DNA of 64,000 bases from Microbacterium flavum (GTDB lineage: Bacteria; Actinomycetota; Actinomycetes; Actinomycetales; Microbacteriaceae): contig NZ_JAFLHG010000006.1 in the NCBI RefSeq assembly GCF_018717645.1, forward strand, positions 62,001 through 126,000. Reading direction: 5' to 3'. The notes under the pieces are model-generated. The model was not told the DNA's origin and did no database searches. It worked only from the letters and a program-made list of their open reading frames with translations. Below, piece by piece: positions 1 through 9,100 of this stretch. Within the stretch, counting starts at the first letter, position 1. Each line of letters starts with the position of its first letter. The translations under genes and the position numbers were made by a program.

Positions 1-1
1 G

Positions 2-883
2 GCCGACGCCGACGCCGACGCGACGAATGAGGACGTCCCCGAGCGGCGGCGCCTCATCGGGGCGGTCGTCGACGCGGCCCTCGACCAGGCGGGGAAGGAG
101 CGCGCGGACGTCGCAGCGCTCTGCGTCGGCGTCCCGGCGCCGGTCGACCGGACGGGGCGCTCACCACGGCATCGGACCGGCTTCTGGGACCTCATGAACC
201 CCGATCTTCTGGGCCTGTTCGCGTGGGCTCCGCTCCTGAGGATCGACAACGACGCGTCGCTCGCGGCGGTGGCGGAGGGAGCGAACGGCGCCGCCCGCGG
301 GTGCGTCGACTACGTGTCGCTGCTTGCCGGCGATCGCCTCGGCGCCGGAGTCGTGGTGGATGGCCGGGTTCTGCGCGGTGCGCACGGCGGTGTCGGCGAG
401 ATGGTCGCGTTCGACCACGTCGACGGTGTCGGTTCCGCCTACGGGCTCGGGTACCTCACCACGCACTGGGCGCGAGAGGCGATCGCCATGGGAGAGGCCG
501 ACCCTGCGGGGGCGCTCGCGCGCGCAGACCACCTCGATGCGCGCGCCGTGCTGGAACTTGCGGCGGCGGGCGACCGCGACGCACAGCGGGTCACCGAGCG
601 CGTCAGCCGCGTGCTCGCCCGCATCGTCAGTGTGCTCGGGAGCATGTTCGACCCGCGCGTGGTCGTCGTGTCGGGTGCCGTCTCCGCCGGGGTGGAGCAG
701 GTCGCCGCCTCAGCGCGCGCCGCGCTGCCCACCGATCTCGACCTCCCCGCCCCCGAACTCGTCATCTCGACCCTCGGCGCGGATGTCGTCGTGATCGGCG
801 CGGTCGCCGCCGCCGCCGACCTTGCGCGCGCGCACCTCCTCCAGGACCCGATCGTCGCGTCGCTCGTCGGAGCGCGGGCCTGA
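2..883 (+). CDS. ROK family protein, 5' end outside window
   Basis: The frame is open from the first bases of the window, so the N-terminus is missing; 293 residues are visible. The visible part has the sugar-kinase-like ROK fold: a segment beginning CVDYVSLLAGDRLGAGVVV followed by DGRVLRGAHGGVGEM, the usual glycine-rich ROK signature region. ROK proteins are either sugar kinases or NagC/XylR-type repressors with an N-terminal winged helix. Which of the two this is cannot be decided, because the diagnostic N-terminus is not present. Its last 174 bases are overlapped on the opposite strand by the tail of the EamA transporter gene. Confidence 0.85.
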   Translation, partial: ADADADATNEDVPERRRLIGAVVDAALDQAGKERADVAALCVGVPAPVDRTGRSPRHRTGFWDLMNPDLLGLFAWAPLLRIDNDASLAAVAEGANGAARGCVDYVSLLAGDRLGAGVVVDGRVLRGAHGGVGEMVAFDHVDGVGSAYGLGYLTTHWAREAIAMGEADPAGALARADHLDARAVLELAAAGDRDAQRVTERVSRVLARIVSVLGSMFDPRVVVVSGAVSAGVEQVAASARAALPTDLDLPAPELVISTLGADVVVIGAVAAAADLARAHLLQDPIVASLVGARA

Positions 884-1771
884 TCCGCGCCGGGCGCGGT
901 GCGCGCGAGGCTGCGCCGAGGAGACGAGCACCCCGCCGATGAGGAGCGCGCCGCCGGTCAGCTCGGCGGGCGTCGGGATCTGACCCAGCAGGAGGGCGGC
1001 GGAGGCCATGGCCACCACCGGGGCGAGCAGCACCCACGGCACGACCGCCGCGGACCGGTTGCGGGAGAGCAGTCCGTTCCAGATCGAGTAGCCGACGATC
1101 GTGCAGAGGACGGCCGTGTACAGGGTGGAGAGCACCGATGACCAGCCGAAGGCCGCGAGACCGAGCCCGATGGCATCCGGCCCCTCCACGGCGAGGGAGA
1201 GCCCGAGCGCGGGGACGGGCACGACGAGCGCCGACCAGACGGTGAGCGACAGGCCGCCCAGACGCCCGCGGCCCGCGACGACGCCGGCCCGGCGCGAGAT
1301 GACGTTGCCGATCGCCCACGACGCGGCCGCCGCGAGGGCGAGCGCGACGGCCAGCGCGGGCGCGTTCCCCCCGCGGCCGGCAGCGACGATCGCGAGCCCG
1401 ATGACCCCCACCGCGACGCCGATCGCCTGCAGCGGGGTCGGCCTCTCGCGCAGCGCGAGCGCGGCGAAGGCGATCGTGAACACCGCCTGCGCCTGCAGGA
1501 CGAGCGCGGCGAGCCCGGGCTGGAGTCCGAGCGCCATCGAGGTGTACAGCAGCCCGAACTGACCGAGGCACATGAACAGACCGACACCGACGACCGTCCG
1601 CCACGAGGTGCGGGGGCGGGGTACCACGACGACCGCCGCCGCGACGACGACGAAGCGGATCGCGACGAACAGGAGCGGGGGAACGCCGCGCATGCCCCAG
1701 TCGATGACGACGAAGTTGAACCCCCACAGCGAGGCCACCGCAGCGGCCAGCATCATGTCGCGTCTGCTCAC
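710..1771 (-). CDS. EamA/DMT family exporter with read-through tail
   Basis: A 10-TM drug/metabolite transporter: two EamA repeats, the first opening near MMLAAAVASLWGFNFVVID and the second around an LALAAAASWAIGN helix. It probably exports a small metabolite or drug. The GTG at 1771 is preferred because a GATGCT box lies exactly six bases upstream; ATG at 1756 is the alternative. A normal family member ends soon after the last helix (GGALLIGGVLVSS). Here no stop occurs for about 70 more codons, and the Arg/Asp/Gly-rich tail runs antisense through the end of the ROK gene. Divergent from the LysR gene, its likely regulator. Confidence 0.85.
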   Translation of the reverse strand: MSRRDMMLAAAVASLWGFNFVVIDWGMRGVPPLLFVAIRFVVVAAAVVVVPRPRTSWRTVVGVGLFMCLGQFGLLYTSMALGLQPGLAALVLQAQAVFTIAFAALALRERPTPLQAIGVAVGVIGLAIVAAGRGGNAPALAVALALAAAASWAIGNVISRRAGVVAGRGRLGGLSLTVWSALVVPVPALGLSLAVEGPDAIGLGLAAFGWSSVLSTLYTAVLCTIVGYSIWNGLLSRNRSAAVVPWVLLAPVVAMASAALLLGQIPTPAELTGGALLIGGVLVSSAQPRAHRARRGSGPRSDERRDDRVLEEVRARKVGGGGDRADHDDIRAEGRDDEFGGGEVEIGGQRGAR

Positions 1772-1844
1772 TCGTTCAGCATCGGAGTTCTGGTCGATGA
1801 AGCACAAGCGATGATTCGGATGCCTCACCATGTAGCATCCCTTC

Positions 1845-2753
1845 ATGATCGATCTCGAGGCCGTCGTCGCCCTGCGCGCTGTCGCGACCGGCGGCAGCGT
1901 CGTCGCGGCGGCATCGACCCTCGGATACACGCCGTCCGCGATCTCCCAGCAGATCAAGAGGCTCGAGCGGGGCACCGGGATCGCCCTCCTGGAGCGCGTC
2001 GGGCGAGGCGTCGTGCTCACCGATGCGGGGACGCGGCTCGTCGTCGCGGCGGCGCCCATCCTCGCCGACCTCGACCGCCTGGGCGCCGACCTCCAGCTCG
2101 CCGACGGCGACGCGACGGTCTCCGGCGAGATCCGGATCGCCGCCTTCTCGACCGTCGTGCGCGGGCTTCTCGTCCCCGTCATCTCCGACCTGGCGGCGCG
2201 GCACCCCGGCCTCTCCCTGCCGCTGCGCGAGAGCGAGCCCTGGGAGACGATCGCCCTCGTCGCGTCCGGCGGGCGCGACCTCGGGATCGTGCACCGCTGG
2301 GGCGGAGTCGCGCTCGCGATGCCGGAGCACCTCGTCGCGACGCCGCTGTTCACGGATGTCGCGGACGTGATCCTCCACCGGGACCACCCCCTCGCCGGGA
2401 GGGCGACCCTCCGCCCCGACGACCTCGCCGCCGAGCGGTGGGTCGCCACCTTCGACGGCACGATCTGCCGCCAGTGGCTGCGACGCCTGTTCGACGGCGT
2501 GCCGGGCGCGCCGCGGATCGCCTACGAGTCGATGGAGTTCGAGAACCACGTCGACATCGCCCGCGCCGGGCTCGCGGTCGCCCTCGTCCCCCGGCTGGGC
2601 CGCGAGGAGCTCGGTCCGGACGTCGTCGCCATCCCCACCGAGGCGCCGGCGTCGACGCGCGACGTGCTCGTCGTGCACCGGCGCACGCAGGAGGACTCCC
2701 CCGCCCTCCGGGCGGTGCTGGACGCTCTCGTCGCCGCGTCGCGGATGCGCTGA
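1845..2753 (+). CDS. LysR family transcriptional regulator
   Basis: 302 residues, the normal LysR length. The N-terminal winged helix-turn-helix is clear (SVVAAASTLGYTPSAISQQ followed by an RLERGTGIALLER wing at about residues 20-50), and the rest matches a periplasmic-binding-like effector domain. It is divergently transcribed from the EamA exporter 73 bases away, the classic arrangement for a LysR protein controlling its neighbour. A TAGCAT box at 1833-1838 is followed by exactly six bases and then the ATG, so the transcript is probably leaderless. The effector is unknown. Confidence 0.92.
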   Translation: MIDLEAVVALRAVATGGSVVAAASTLGYTPSAISQQIKRLERGTGIALLERVGRGVVLTDAGTRLVVAAAPILADLDRLGADLQLADGDATVSGEIRIAAFSTVVRGLLVPVISDLAARHPGLSLPLRESEPWETIALVASGGRDLGIVHRWGGVALAMPEHLVATPLFTDVADVILHRDHPLAGRATLRPDDLAAERWVATFDGTICRQWLRRLFDGVPGAPRIAYESMEFENHVDIARAGLAVALVPRLGREELGPDVVAIPTEAPASTRDVLVVHRRTQEDSPALRAVLDALVAASRMR

Positions 2754-2792
2754 CCCGTCGCCCGCGACCGGGCGTCGCGGAGCTCTGGGGCC

Positions 2793-3977
2793 TCAGTGCG
2801 CGGGGGAGGGGGGCTCCACGGGCGGCCGCCACACGAGCACTGCGACGATGACGATGAGGATCACGGCCGTCATCGCGATCGGCAGGGGTAGCAGCGGGTC
2901 GATGAGGATGAGAAGGGCGCCGACGGGCACCACGACGTTGACCACGGCATCCGCGTAGCGCCGGATCGCGAGCAGCCACACACCGAGGACGAAGACGGCG
3001 ACCGGCACCGTGTACGTGAAGGCGGCCCAGGGCTCGTGGAGCTCGCTCGCGTCGGTGAGCGTGTCGATCTCGACCTCGATGCCGGCGGAGAAGGCGGCCG
3101 CCGCGGCGAAGACGAAGTAGTGCCCGTATCCGTAGAAGATCGAGGCGCGCAGCCCGCCGATGGCGTGGTGGTGGGGCGGCCAGAAGTAGATCCACCAGAG
3201 CGCTGCCGTCGTCACCAGGGTCAGGGCGGCGATGCCGATGAGCGGGGCCAGGTCGTCCGTCTCGTGGAGCGCCTCGATGATGGCGTTCGCCGAGGCGAGA
3301 AGGCTCTCGCCGAGGACGATCAGCGTGAACAGGCCGTACCGCTCGGTGATGTGGTGCGGATGCCAGGGGGTGTGGCCGGTCCGCTCCGCGATGACCGGAA
3401 CAGCGATCTCCAGGCCGATGAGGACGACGATCGCGGCGGGGGAGAGCGCCGCGGGAAGGAGGAGCGAGAGGAGCCACAGCACCTGGACGCAGGCGATGCC
3501 CCCGGCGTAGATGAGGGTCGCGCGCCGCGCGGCTCCGGCCGAGCGGGAGGCGCGCAGCCACTGCGTCACCATCGCGAGGCGCATGACCACGTATCCGGCG
3601 ATGCTGACCCGGAAGTCGGCGTGCTCGAACATCGGCTGGATGCCGGCGGCCAGGATGAGCACGCCGCCCATCTGCAGGATGGTCAGCACCCGGTAGAGCC
3701 AGTCGTCGGTGTCGAAGGAGGTGGCGAACCACGTGAAGTTCATCCACGCCCACCAGATCGCGAAGAACACGATCGCGAAGGTCACGACGCCGTGCAGCAC
3801 GTCGCCGTGAGTGAGCGCGTGGTGCAGCTGAACCGACGCGATGCTGACCGCGACGACGAAGACGAGGTCGAAGAACAGCTCGAGGGTGGATGCCGCGCGG
3901 TGCGGCTCGTGCGGATTCCGCGGGCGCATCGGGACGAGCCGGGAGCGCGTCGGCGGCGGAGGCGTCGAAGGCGTCAT
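2793..3977 (-). CDS. Low temperature requirement protein A (LtrA) family membrane protein
   Basis: 394 residues with about ten to twelve hydrophobic helices. It carries the LtrA hallmarks: STLELFFDLVFVVAVS near residue 35 and a later ERYGLFTLIVLGES segment near residue 210. LtrA proteins were named for a Listeria low-temperature phenotype, but their transport or catalytic role is unknown. It stands alone, convergent with the LysR gene. A TACCCT box seven bases upstream of the ATG suggests a leaderless transcript. The CGCGAC/GTCGCG repeat in the gap to the LysR gene is too weak to call a terminator. Confidence 0.9.
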   Translation of the reverse strand: MTPSTPPPPTRSRLVPMRPRNPHEPHRAASTLELFFDLVFVVAVSIASVQLHHALTHGDVLHGVVTFAIVFFAIWWAWMNFTWFATSFDTDDWLYRVLTILQMGGVLILAAGIQPMFEHADFRVSIAGYVVMRLAMVTQWLRASRSAGAARRATLIYAGGIACVQVLWLLSLLLPAALSPAAIVVLIGLEIAVPVIAERTGHTPWHPHHITERYGLFTLIVLGESLLASANAIIEALHETDDLAPLIGIAALTLVTTAALWWIYFWPPHHHAIGGLRASIFYGYGHYFVFAAAAAFSAGIEVEIDTLTDASELHEPWAAFTYTVPVAVFVLGVWLLAIRRYADAVVNVVVPVGALLILIDPLLPLPIAMTAVILIVIVAVLVWRPPVEPPSPAH

Positions 3978-4078
3978 GGGCGTCAGGGTAGCGGGTGCGG
4001 GGCGCTCGACACCGCCGCGGCGAGGGGGGAGGATGCGAGAGGGCGCACGCTCACGACTCGACGAAGAGGAGACCGCGC

Positions 4079-5071
4079 ATGAAGAAGCTCATCAACTCGC
4101 CCGACACGGTGCTCGCCGACGCGCTGCGGGGTGTCGCGGCGGCGCATCCCGAACTGTCCGTCGACATCGAGAACCGCCTCGTGGTCGCGACCGAGCCCCG
4201 CGAGAACCGGGTCGCGGTGATCTCCGGCGGGGGGACGGGGCACGAGCCGCTGCACAGCGGATTCGTCGGCCCCGGCATGCTCGACGCGGCATGCGCGGGG
4301 GAGATCTTCACCTCGCCCACGCCCGACCAGATGCTCGCCGCGGCGACGCGTGTCGACGCGGGGGCGGGCGTGCTCTTCATCGTGAAGAACTACACCGGCG
4401 ACGTGCTCAACTTCGAGATGGCGGCCGAGCTCGCCGCCGACGAGGGCATCGAGACCGCATCCGTCATCGTCGCCGACGACGTCGCGGTCGAGGACTCGAC
4501 CTGGACGGCGGGGCGTCGCGGCGTCGGCACCACGGTCATCGTCGAGAAGATCGCCGGCGCCGCCGCCGCCGAAGGCAGGACGCTGGCCGAGGTCGCCGCG
4601 ATCGCCGAGCGCGTGTCGAAGGCGGGCCGCTCGATGGGCGTCGCGCTGACGAGCTGCACCGTGCCGGCCGTGGGACACCCCAGCTTCGACCTGCCGGAGG
4701 ACGAGATGGAGGTCGGCGTCGGCATCCACGGGGAGCCGGGGCGCAGGCGCGTGCCGCTGGAGGACGCGCGCGGGATCGCGCACGACATCGTCACCGCGAT
4801 CGCGGACGACGCCGACTTCACCGGCGCACCCGTCATCGCGCTGCTGAGCGGGCTCGGCGCGACGCCGCTGATCGAGCTGTACGTCATCTACGCCGACATC
4901 GCCGACGCGCTCTCCGAGCGCGGCATCAGCGTCGCGCGCGTCCTCGTCGGCGACTACATCACGAGCCTCGATATGGCCGGCTGCTCGCTCACGCTCGTGA
5001 AGGCCGACGACGAGATCCTGCGGCTGTGGGATGCCCCGGTGCGCACGACCGCGCTCCGCTGGGGGCTCTGA
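4079..5071 (+). CDS. dhaK: Dihydroxyacetone kinase subunit DhaK
   Basis: The substrate-binding subunit of the PTS-dependent dihydroxyacetone kinase. 330 residues, as expected. It contains the [15 protein letters not shown] loop near residue 50 and the GVGIHGEPG segment near residue 215, whose histidine forms the covalent hemiaminal with dihydroxyacetone in characterised homologues. The ATG at 4079 is preceded by a purine-rich ribosome binding site (GAAGAGGAGA). It is the first gene of dhaK-dhaL-dhaM, with one base between its stop and the dhaL GTG. Together these convert dihydroxyacetone to dihydroxyacetone phosphate using phosphoenolpyruvate relayed through the PTS. Confidence 0.96.
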   Translation: MKKLINSPDTVLADALRGVAAAHPELSVDIENRLVVATEPRENRVAVISGGGTGHEPLHSGFVGPGMLDAACAGEIFTSPTPDQMLAAATRVDAGAGVLFIVKNYTGDVLNFEMAAELAADEGIETASVIVADDVAVEDSTWTAGRRGVGTTVIVEKIAGAAAAEGRTLAEVAAIAERVSKAGRSMGVALTSCTVPAVGHPSFDLPEDEMEVGVGIHGEPGRRRVPLEDARGIAHDIVTAIADDADFTGAPVIALLSGLGATPLIELYVIYADIADALSERGISVARVLVGDYITSLDMAGCSLTLVKADDEILRLWDAPVRTTALRWGL

Positions 5072-5072
5072 C

Positions 5073-5738
5073 GTGGCGGGGGAGGTCACCGCCGCGCAGC
5101 TCGAGACCTGGCTGCGCCGGTCGGCCGACGTGCTCGCCGCGCACGCCGAGGAGCTCACCGCGCTCGACTCGGCGATCGGTGACGCCGACCACGGAACGAA
5201 CATGGCGCGGGGCTTCGCGGCCGTCGTCGCGAAGCTCGACGCCGCGCCCGCGGACGAGTCCCCGACGCTGCAGGCTCTGCTGAAGTCGGTGGGGATGACC
5301 CTGATCTCCAAGGTCGGCGGCGCGAGCGGATCGCTCTACGGCACGCTCTTCCTCGACATGGGCAAGGCCGCCCCGGCGGCGAACGAGGTCGATGCCGACG
5401 GATTCGCGTCGATCGTCGCGGCGGGTGTCGCCGGCATCGTCGGGCGCGGCCATGCGGAGCTCGGCGACAAGACGATGATCGACGCCCTCGACCCGGCCGT
5501 GGCGGCTCTGCAGGATGCCGCGGCATCCGGAGCCGCGCCCGCAGCCGCGGCCGCGGGCGCGGCCGAGGCTGCTGCGGCGGGTCGCGACGCGACCGAGCCG
5601 CTGGTCGCCCGGAAGGGGCGGGCGTCCTACCTCGGGGAGCGCAGCGCGGGGCACATCGATCCGGGCGCCGCATCGTCGGCCCTGCTGCTGCAGACCCTCG
5701 CCGACACGCTCGCAGACGATGGGGGAGCCGGCGCGTGA
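5073..5738 (+). CDS. dhaL: Dihydroxyacetone kinase subunit DhaL
   Basis: The ADP-binding subunit. The signature SAIGDADHGTNMARGF near residue 35 holds the magnesium-coordinating aspartates that bind the permanently held ADP cofactor, which in this system is rephosphorylated in place by DhaM. 221 residues, slightly longer than E. coli DhaL because of an Ala-rich stretch (AAAAAGAAEAAAAG) around residues 160-180. The GTG start at 5073 directly follows the dhaK stop, and the end overlaps dhaM by GTGA, so translation is probably coupled across all three genes. Confidence 0.95.
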   Translation: MAGEVTAAQLETWLRRSADVLAAHAEELTALDSAIGDADHGTNMARGFAAVVAKLDAAPADESPTLQALLKSVGMTLISKVGGASGSLYGTLFLDMGKAAPAANEVDADGFASIVAAGVAGIVGRGHAELGDKTMIDALDPAVAALQDAAASGAAPAAAAAGAAEAAAAGRDATEPLVARKGRASYLGERSAGHIDPGAASSALLLQTLADTLADDGGAGA

Positions 5739-6496
5739 TCGGTTTCGTCGTCGTCTCGCACAGCGAACCGCTGGCACACGCCGCCGTCGAGCTCGCGATG
5801 CAGATGATCCACGGCGACGCACCGCCGGTGCGGGTCGCCGCGGGCGCGGATGGCGGCTTCGGAACGGATGCCGTCGCCATCGCCGCGGCGATCGACGAGC
5901 TCGCGGACGCCGACGGCGTGCTCGTCCTCACGGATCTGGGATCGGCCGTCCTCAGCTCGGAGCTCGCGCTCGAGCTGCGCGAGAGCACCCAGCCGGTGCG
6001 CATCAGCGGCGGACCGTTCGTGGAGGGAGCGACCGCCGGCATCGTCCGGGCGGCGACCGGGGGGACCCTCGACGAGGTCGCGGCCGAGGCGGCGGGAGCC
6101 CTCGCGGCGAAGCAGCCGCACGGCGAGGACGGGGCTCCTGCGCCGGCCGACGTCTCTGCGCCGGCCGTGCCCGCGGACGCCGCGCCGTCGTCCGCCCCGG
6201 CATCCGACGACGGAGACGTCATCGAGCGCGAGGTGACCCTCCTCAACCCGCTGGGGCTGCACTCGCGGCCCGCCTCGCTCGTCGTGAAGGCCGCGAGCGG
6301 GCACCATCCCGCGCCCACCCTCACCGACCTGACCAACGGGCACGGCCCGGCGGCGGCGAACAGCCTGATCTCGCTCCTCGCGCTCGGGGCGGAGGGGGGC
6401 CACACGCTCGCCGTCCGGGCCGAGGAGGAGGGTGCGGCGGCCGCGGTCGACGCGCTCGTCGCCCTCATCGGGGGCGGTTTCGGCGAATCCGGCTGA
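5735..6496 (+). CDS. dhaM: PTS-dependent dihydroxyacetone kinase phosphotransferase subunit DhaM (EIIA-HPr)
   Basis: The phosphoryl carrier that recharges ADP on DhaL. Residues 1-125 form an EIIA(mannose)-like domain with the phospho-accepting histidine in VVVSHSE (His9). After an Ala/Pro linker (about 130-160), residues 162-250 form an HPr domain with its active histidine in NPLGLHSRPAS (His176). E. coli DhaM has a further EI-like domain, which is absent here, so phosphate must come from the general PTS enzyme I. The GTG start overlaps the dhaL stop. This EIIA-HPr architecture is common in actinobacteria. Confidence 0.95.
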   Translation: MIGFVVVSHSEPLAHAAVELAMQMIHGDAPPVRVAAGADGGFGTDAVAIAAAIDELADADGVLVLTDLGSAVLSSELALELRESTQPVRISGGPFVEGATAGIVRAATGGTLDEVAAEAAGALAAKQPHGEDGAPAPADVSAPAVPADAAPSSAPASDDGDVIEREVTLLNPLGLHSRPASLVVKAASGHHPAPTLTDLTNGHGPAAANSLISLLALGAEGGHTLAVRAEEEGAAAAVDALVALIGGGFGESG

Positions 6497-6521
6497 CGTG
6501 TCGCGCCGGGTAGAATTCCGT

Positions 6522-8024
6522 GTGCCCGAAACGACTCCCGACGACCCCGCCGCGCGCGCCGACGCGCCCGAGCGGCCGGGGGTGACGATCGACCCGACCG
6601 AGCTCGAGATCGCGCTGCGGGTCATCGACGCGGCATCCGACCTCGACCACGACGACCCCGCCTACATCGCTCTGCGCCGACAGACCGGGAAGCTCTACAA
6701 GGACGTCAAGCGCCTCGCGCGCAAGGAGAAGCGTCAGCGCATCGCCGACGCCGACCGCGCCGTCGTCGCGGCGACGGCGACCGGAGCGCCTGACCGCATC
6801 GACGACGAGACCCGCGGCATCCCCCTCGCAGCGCGCACCGCCGCCCCGACCGCCGGGGAGCTCATCAAGCCGCGCGCCTGCTACATCTGCAAGCAGCCCT
6901 ACACGACGGTGGATGCCTTCTACCACCAGCTCTGCCCCGACTGCGCCGCGATGAGCCACGACAAGCGCGACGCGCGCACGGACCTGACCGGCCGACGCGC
7001 CCTGCTGACCGGTGGCCGCGCGAAGATCGGGATGTACATCGCGCTGCGGCTTCTGCGCGACGGCGCGCACACGACGATCACGACCCGCTTCCCGCGCGAC
7101 GCCGTCCGCCGGTTCTCGGCACTGCCCGATTCGGCCGACTGGATCCACCGGCTGAAGGTCGTCGGCATCGACCTGCGCGATCCGGCCCAGGTGATCGGGC
7201 TCGCCGACGCTGTCGCGGCCGACGGGCCCCTCGACATCCTGATCAACAACGCGGCGCAGACGGTGCGGCGCTCCGCGGGCGCCTACAAGCCGTTGGTGGA
7301 TGCCGAGCTCGCGCCCCTCCCGCAGGGTCCGCTCCCCGAGCTCCTGACCTTCGGGCACACCAACGATGCGCACCCGCTCGCGCTGGCGCAGTCGGTGTCG
7401 AGCCATCCGATCCTCGCCGCCGCCGCGAGGACGGCCGACGAGCTCACCGCCGAGGCGATGGCCGCGGGGTCGTCGTCGCTCGAACGCCTCGCCGCCGGGA
7501 CGGCGATCGACGCGGGCGGCCTCGTGCCCGATGAGAACCACATCAACAGCTGGACCCAGTCGGTGGATCAGGTCGAACCCCTCGAGATGCTCGAGGTGCA
7601 GCTGGCGAACATGACGGCGCCGTTCCTCCTCGTGTCGCGGCTGCGGCCGGCGATGGCCGCGTCGCCCGCCCGCCGCAAGTACATCGTGAACGTCTCGGCG
7701 ATGGAGGGGGTGTTCGGCCGCGGATACAAGGGTCCGGGCCATCCGCACACCAACATGGCCAAGGCCGCCCTGAACATGCTGACCCGCACCAGCGGCCGCG
7801 AGATGTTCGAGACCGACGGCATCCTCATGACCGCGGTCGACACCGGCTGGATCACCGACGAGCGCCCGCACTTCACCAAGGTGCGCCTCGCAGAGGAGGG
7901 CTTCCACGCACCCCTCGACCTCGTCGACGGTGCGGCTCGGGTCTACGACCCGATCGTGCGCGGTGAAGCCGGCGAGGATCTGTTCGGAATCTTCCTGAAG
8001 GACTATCGCAAGAGCTCGTGGTGA
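6522..8024 (+). CDS. SDR-family protein with N-terminal zinc-ribbon extension
   Basis: About 500 residues, roughly twice a normal short-chain dehydrogenase. Residues 1-115 are a charged, helix-rich region. CYIC and CPDC (Cys120, 123, 138, 141) look like a zinc ribbon. The Rossmann domain starts at LLTGGRAKIG (161-170), with LINNAAQ further on. At the usual YxxxK site the sequence is TNMAKAALNM, so the catalytic tyrosine is replaced by Thr while the lysine remains. Either it uses another catalytic group or it is not a dehydrogenase. The GTG at 6522 follows a TAGAAT box by five bases; GTG 6498 is the alternative. Function unknown. Confidence 0.8.
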   Translation: MPETTPDDPAARADAPERPGVTIDPTELEIALRVIDAASDLDHDDPAYIALRRQTGKLYKDVKRLARKEKRQRIADADRAVVAATATGAPDRIDDETRGIPLAARTAAPTAGELIKPRACYICKQPYTTVDAFYHQLCPDCAAMSHDKRDARTDLTGRRALLTGGRAKIGMYIALRLLRDGAHTTITTRFPRDAVRRFSALPDSADWIHRLKVVGIDLRDPAQVIGLADAVAADGPLDILINNAAQTVRRSAGAYKPLVDAELAPLPQGPLPELLTFGHTNDAHPLALAQSVSSHPILAAAARTADELTAEAMAAGSSSLERLAAGTAIDAGGLVPDENHINSWTQSVDQVEPLEMLEVQLANMTAPFLLVSRLRPAMAASPARRKYIVNVSAMEGVFGRGYKGPGHPHTNMAKAALNMLTRTSGREMFETDGILMTAVDTGWITDERPHFTKVRLAEEGFHAPLDLVDGAARVYDPIVRGEAGEDLFGIFLKDYRKSSW

Positions 8025-8041
8025 GCCCGGGCGGGTGAGCG

Positions 8042-8893
8042 TCAGTCGAGGACGAGCGTGATGTCGGGGTGGTCGGCGAACACGGCGAGGACGAGGTCGA
8101 AGTAGGTGGGGCCGTCTCCTGCGTCGAGCGCCGCGAGATCGGCGCGGAAGCGGTCGACGGCGTACACGTCGGGGCGCGCGAGCTTGCCGAGGTAGAAGGC
8201 ACGGGTCGCCGGGGCGCCCAGCGCCGCGCGCACGGTGCGGTGGTGGCTGAGGACGATCGTCGGCCGCTGCACGCCGCGGAGGGACCCGATGCCGCCGTAG
8301 AGCAGATCGTCGAGGGCATCCAGGCTGGGGCCGAGGGTCCAGTCCTCCCCGGTCATGAGCACGCGGTTCACCTCGTCGTAGAACGAGGCGATGCCGTCGA
8401 TCCGCGAGCCGTCGAGGGTGAACGGCGCCGGAGGCAGGAAGTACGCGGCGGCGAGCGGAGCGACCTCGATCTCGGATGCCCCCGCGTGTGCGACCCAGCG
8501 GAGCTCGTCGATCTCGGCATCCGGCACCGGGATCTGGTCGCCGATATCCGCCCGGAAGACGTCGGCGACGACGACGAAGCCCGGTTCGTTCGCAGCCGCG
8601 GCGCGGAATTCGCCGAGCGGCTCGAGGTCGGCGGCGGGCACGATCAGACCGACCTCCTCGGCCAGCTCGCGGGCCAGCGTCGCGGCCGGTGATTCGCCCG
8701 GCTCGGGCTTGCCGCCGGGCTGCATGAACGCGCTCGTCCCGGCTTTGCGCACGAGCAGCAGTCGCCCCGTCGCGTCGGTGATCACGGCCGCCGACACCCG
8801 GATCTCGCGGGGCGTCGCCGCGAGGGGCCCGGCCGGGGCCGCGGCCGGCGTCGGGGCGGGGGTTCCGGCGGGCTCAGCGGGTTCGGCGGACAC
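8042..8893 (-). CDS. Nudix hydrolase fused to a barstar-like domain
   Basis: 283 residues. Residues 30-165 are a Nudix domain with a complete Nudix box (about 61-83: GKPEPGESP, then RELAEEVGL), predicting hydrolysis of a nucleoside-diphosphate derivative. From about residue 168 to the end the protein resembles barstar, the barnase inhibitor: FYDEVNRVL, GPSLDALDDLLYGG and a closing DHPDITLVLD strand. Barstar normally blocks a secreted ribonuclease, but no barnase-like gene lies in this window. The GTG start is six bases after a TACGGT box, pointing to a leaderless transcript. The substrate and the domain partnership are unknown. Confidence 0.85.
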   Translation of the reverse strand: MSAEPAEPAGTPAPTPAAAPAGPLAATPREIRVSAAVITDATGRLLLVRKAGTSAFMQPGGKPEPGESPAATLARELAEEVGLIVPAADLEPLGEFRAAAANEPGFVVVADVFRADIGDQIPVPDAEIDELRWVAHAGASEIEVAPLAAAYFLPPAPFTLDGSRIDGIASFYDEVNRVLMTGEDWTLGPSLDALDDLLYGGIGSLRGVQRPTIVLSHHRTVRAALGAPATRAFYLGKLARPDVYAVDRFRADLAALDAGDGPTYFDLVLAVFADHPDITLVLD

Positions 8894-9100
8894 CCCCGCA
8901 CCGTAACATCCTCGGCCTCCGGCCCGGCGCCGGGGCCGCCTGGGCGACGCCGGACGGGGCATCGCCAGAGCTCCGCGAGAGCGGGCGGGCCCGGCGCAAG
9001 CTCCGGCCTTCAGAGCCGCTCGGCCGCGAATCCGCCGAAGTTCTGCAGCCGCCACCGACGCGGCGGGCCCGCGGCGACCCGCCGACGTACAGTGGAGGGG

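Noticed and set aside
6465..7907. Long open frame on the minus strand opposite the zinc-ribbon SDR gene
   Set aside because: Antisense shadow of a high-GC gene: Arg/Gly/Asp-rich, no recognisable family, and fully covered by a well-supported gene. The same applies to long minus-strand frames at 9566-11254 and 36685-38235 and the plus-strand frame at 40928-43051.
8894..9100. Hidden small gene in the 207-base divergent gap
   Set aside because: No frame with a start, ribosome binding site and plausible codon use; the stretch holds the two divergent promoters (TACGGT at 8900-8905 and TACAGT at 9088-9093) and nothing else I can support.
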